From Anaerolineales bacterium (lineage in GTDB: Bacteria; Chloroflexota; Anaerolineae; 4572-78; J111), in the NCBI GenBank assembly GCA_012032575.1, contig JAAUSP010000430.1, forward strand, positions 1 to 6,665: DNA of 6,665 nt. Direction: 5' to 3'. A model generated the notes under the pieces. The model worked only from the letters and a program-made list of their open reading frames with translations, was not told the origin of the DNA and searched no databases. This document shows positions 5,491 to 6,665 of this stretch, in pieces (positions within the stretch are counted from its first letter, which is position 1; every line of letters starts with the position of its first letter). The translations under genes and the position numbers were made by a program.

Positions 5491-6599
5491 CTACGCTCGC
5501 TCGCCGAGGGTCAACTCGGTCTGAAACGTTTGCCCGTTGCGCAGAATATCGAGGGTGATAGTTTCGCCGGCCACGTGTTCCAGCAGCAGGCTGACCAGGG
5601 GATGGCGCTCGTCGAGCGTCTGCCCGTTGACGATCACGATGACATCACCCACCTGCAAGCCGGCCTGGGCCGCCGGGGAGTTGTTGACCACTTCTTGCAG
5701 CAAAGCTCCCTGAGTGATGTTCAATCCCTGTTCCGTAGCCAATTGGGGATTAAGTTCCTGATATTGAATCCCCAGGAAAGAAGGCCGGGCGTCGCCGCTT
5801 TCAAGGAGACGCTGGACCACTTTTTGGGCTACGTTGCTGGGGATGGCAAAGCCCAGGCCCTCGGCATCGGCAAACTGGCCGCGCACCACCGCTGTATTGA
5901 TCCCGATGATTTGCCCGGCCAGATTGATCAGCGGGCCGCCGCTGTTGCCGCTGTTGATAGCAGCATCGGTTTGCAGCAGGCCGCGCAGCGGGCCGAGTTC
6001 GCGGTTAAAGCCGCTCAAAACCCCACTGGTGACGGTATTTTGATATTCCCCAGGGCCGAGCCAATCGCCAGCACGTGTGCCCCCAACGGCAGTTCGCTGG
6101 AGTCGCCCCAGGCGGCCACTGCCGGCACCAGGCCGTCCACCTTCAGCACGGCCAGGTCAAAGTCGGGCGCGGTACCGACCAGTTGCGCCGAGGCCCGTCC
6201 GCCCTGAGCATAAATCACGGCGACTTCCTGCGCCCCTTCAACTACGTGATTGTTGGTCACCACATAGCCATTCTGGCTGATAAAAAAGCCGGAGCCGCTG
6301 CCAACGCCGCGCTGGGTCTGCGCCACCACCGTCACCACCGCCGGCAGCACTTTGCCGACCGCAGCAGCAGAGGAGGTTTGGTCATTGACCACAATCGGCT
6401 GGGCCGCTCCTGCCGCTGTCTCCGGCGAGGCGACTACCAGGCCCACCGGCTCAACCGGCGACTGACCGGAATTTTGAGCCACCACCCTGGCCGCCACCAC
6501 ATAACCAGCCATACTGCCCAGGGTAGCCCCAATCAGCAGGCAGACGGCCACCACAAAACACCCGGCCAGCCACATAGAATTTTTATTGCGTGAGGGCAT
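5491..6599 (-). CDS. HtrA/DegP-type membrane-anchored serine protease with PDZ domain, split by a one-base frameshift
   Basis: The repaired protein has 369 residues. A single N-terminal membrane segment (about 9-32) anchors it with the protease outside. A low-complexity linker (about 42-80) follows, then a trypsin-like domain with the full triad: His118 in TNNHVV, Asp148 in PDFDLAVLKV, and Ser220 in INSGNSGGP. A PDZ domain fills roughly 270-369 (SFLGIQYQEL..., PAAQAGLQVGDVI, TLDILRNG). It would degrade or refold damaged exported proteins. The frame breaks after SALG (residue 184): four G's at minus-strand 6051-6048 where five are needed. Unrepaired, the first piece stops at 6015 (194 residues, Ser lost) and the rest is an open frame of 175 residues from a TTG at 6018 to 5491. 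The ATG at 6599 has GAAAGGAA eight to nine bases upstream. It lies upstream of, and on the same strand as, the kinase operon. Confidence 0.9.
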
Positions 6600-6640
6600 G
6601 TTTGCGATTCCTTTCGTCGAGCAGACATAATCACATGGAT

Positions 6641-6646
6641 ATTATA
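6641..6646 (-). promoter_or_regulatory. -10 element of the HtrA promoter (TATAAT), -35 cut by window edge
   Basis: A perfect TATAAT on the minus strand (6646-6641) would start transcription near 6634, about 35 bases before the ATG. Only 19 bases remain upstream, so the -35 is mostly or wholly outside the window. GACATAAT occurs on both sides of it (6624-6631 and 6655-6662), 31 bases apart, about three helical turns. Confidence 0.55.
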
Positions 6647-6665
6647 CTGAAAGTGACATAATAAG

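Noticed and set aside
5404..6207. 267-residue plus-strand open frame
   Set aside because: It is antisense to HtrA, whose triad and PDZ motifs are on the minus strand. It has no family motifs and no ribosome site.

Overview
The window looks like a GC-rich bacterial chromosome segment. It is most plausibly from the Chloroflexota (Anaerolineae-like): there is a DUF5946-type protein, a MarR-GNAT fusion, a short NarL-type two-component system, and a CCAACCTTCCA intergenic repeat of a kind I associate with that group. The taxonomic call is inference only. No rRNA, tRNA, CRISPR array, insertion sequence or phage gene is visible. All gene content is assigned below.

Layout, left to right. (1) Bases 1-622, minus strand: 5' part of a DhnA/LsrF-type class I aldolase, cut by the window edge. 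(2) Bases 623-801: non-coding, with clustered inverted repeats and a weak promoter candidate. (3) Bases 802-1900, plus strand: two overlapping genes, a small membrane protein with a degenerate M50-protease-like HAIGH motif and a DUF5946-like protein. (4) Bases 1913-2842, minus strand: a MarR-GNAT fusion, convergent with the preceding pair. (5) Bases 2843-2998: a well-formed divergent promoter region with two sigma70-type promoters and three short dyads. (6) Bases 2999-3385, plus strand: a PhnB-like VOC/glyoxalase-fold protein. (7) Bases 3404-5367, minus strand: a NarL-type response regulator, frameshifted in its DNA-binding helix, downstream of its membrane histidine kinase. (8) Bases 5368-5490: kinase promoter region and a tandem-repeat hairpin. 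(9) Bases 5491-6599, minus strand: an HtrA/DegP-type membrane-anchored serine protease, also split by a one-base frameshift. (10) Bases 6600-6665: its promoter region.

How the genes may work together. The MarR-GNAT and VOC genes diverge from one regulatory region and probably form a small regulated modification/detoxification pair. The kinase and regulator form an operon. The HtrA protease lies just upstream on the same strand, with its own promoter and a hairpin behind it, which is suggestive of envelope-stress sensing but not proof of it. The two frameshifts look alike: each is one base missing from a homopolymer that should be five long, and each restores a complete conserved protein when repaired. 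I read them as likely sequencing or assembly errors, with real inactivation as the alternative. I saw no clear new multi-gene system; the best leads are the divergent promoter architecture and the coupled HAIGH membrane protein/DUF5946 pair.
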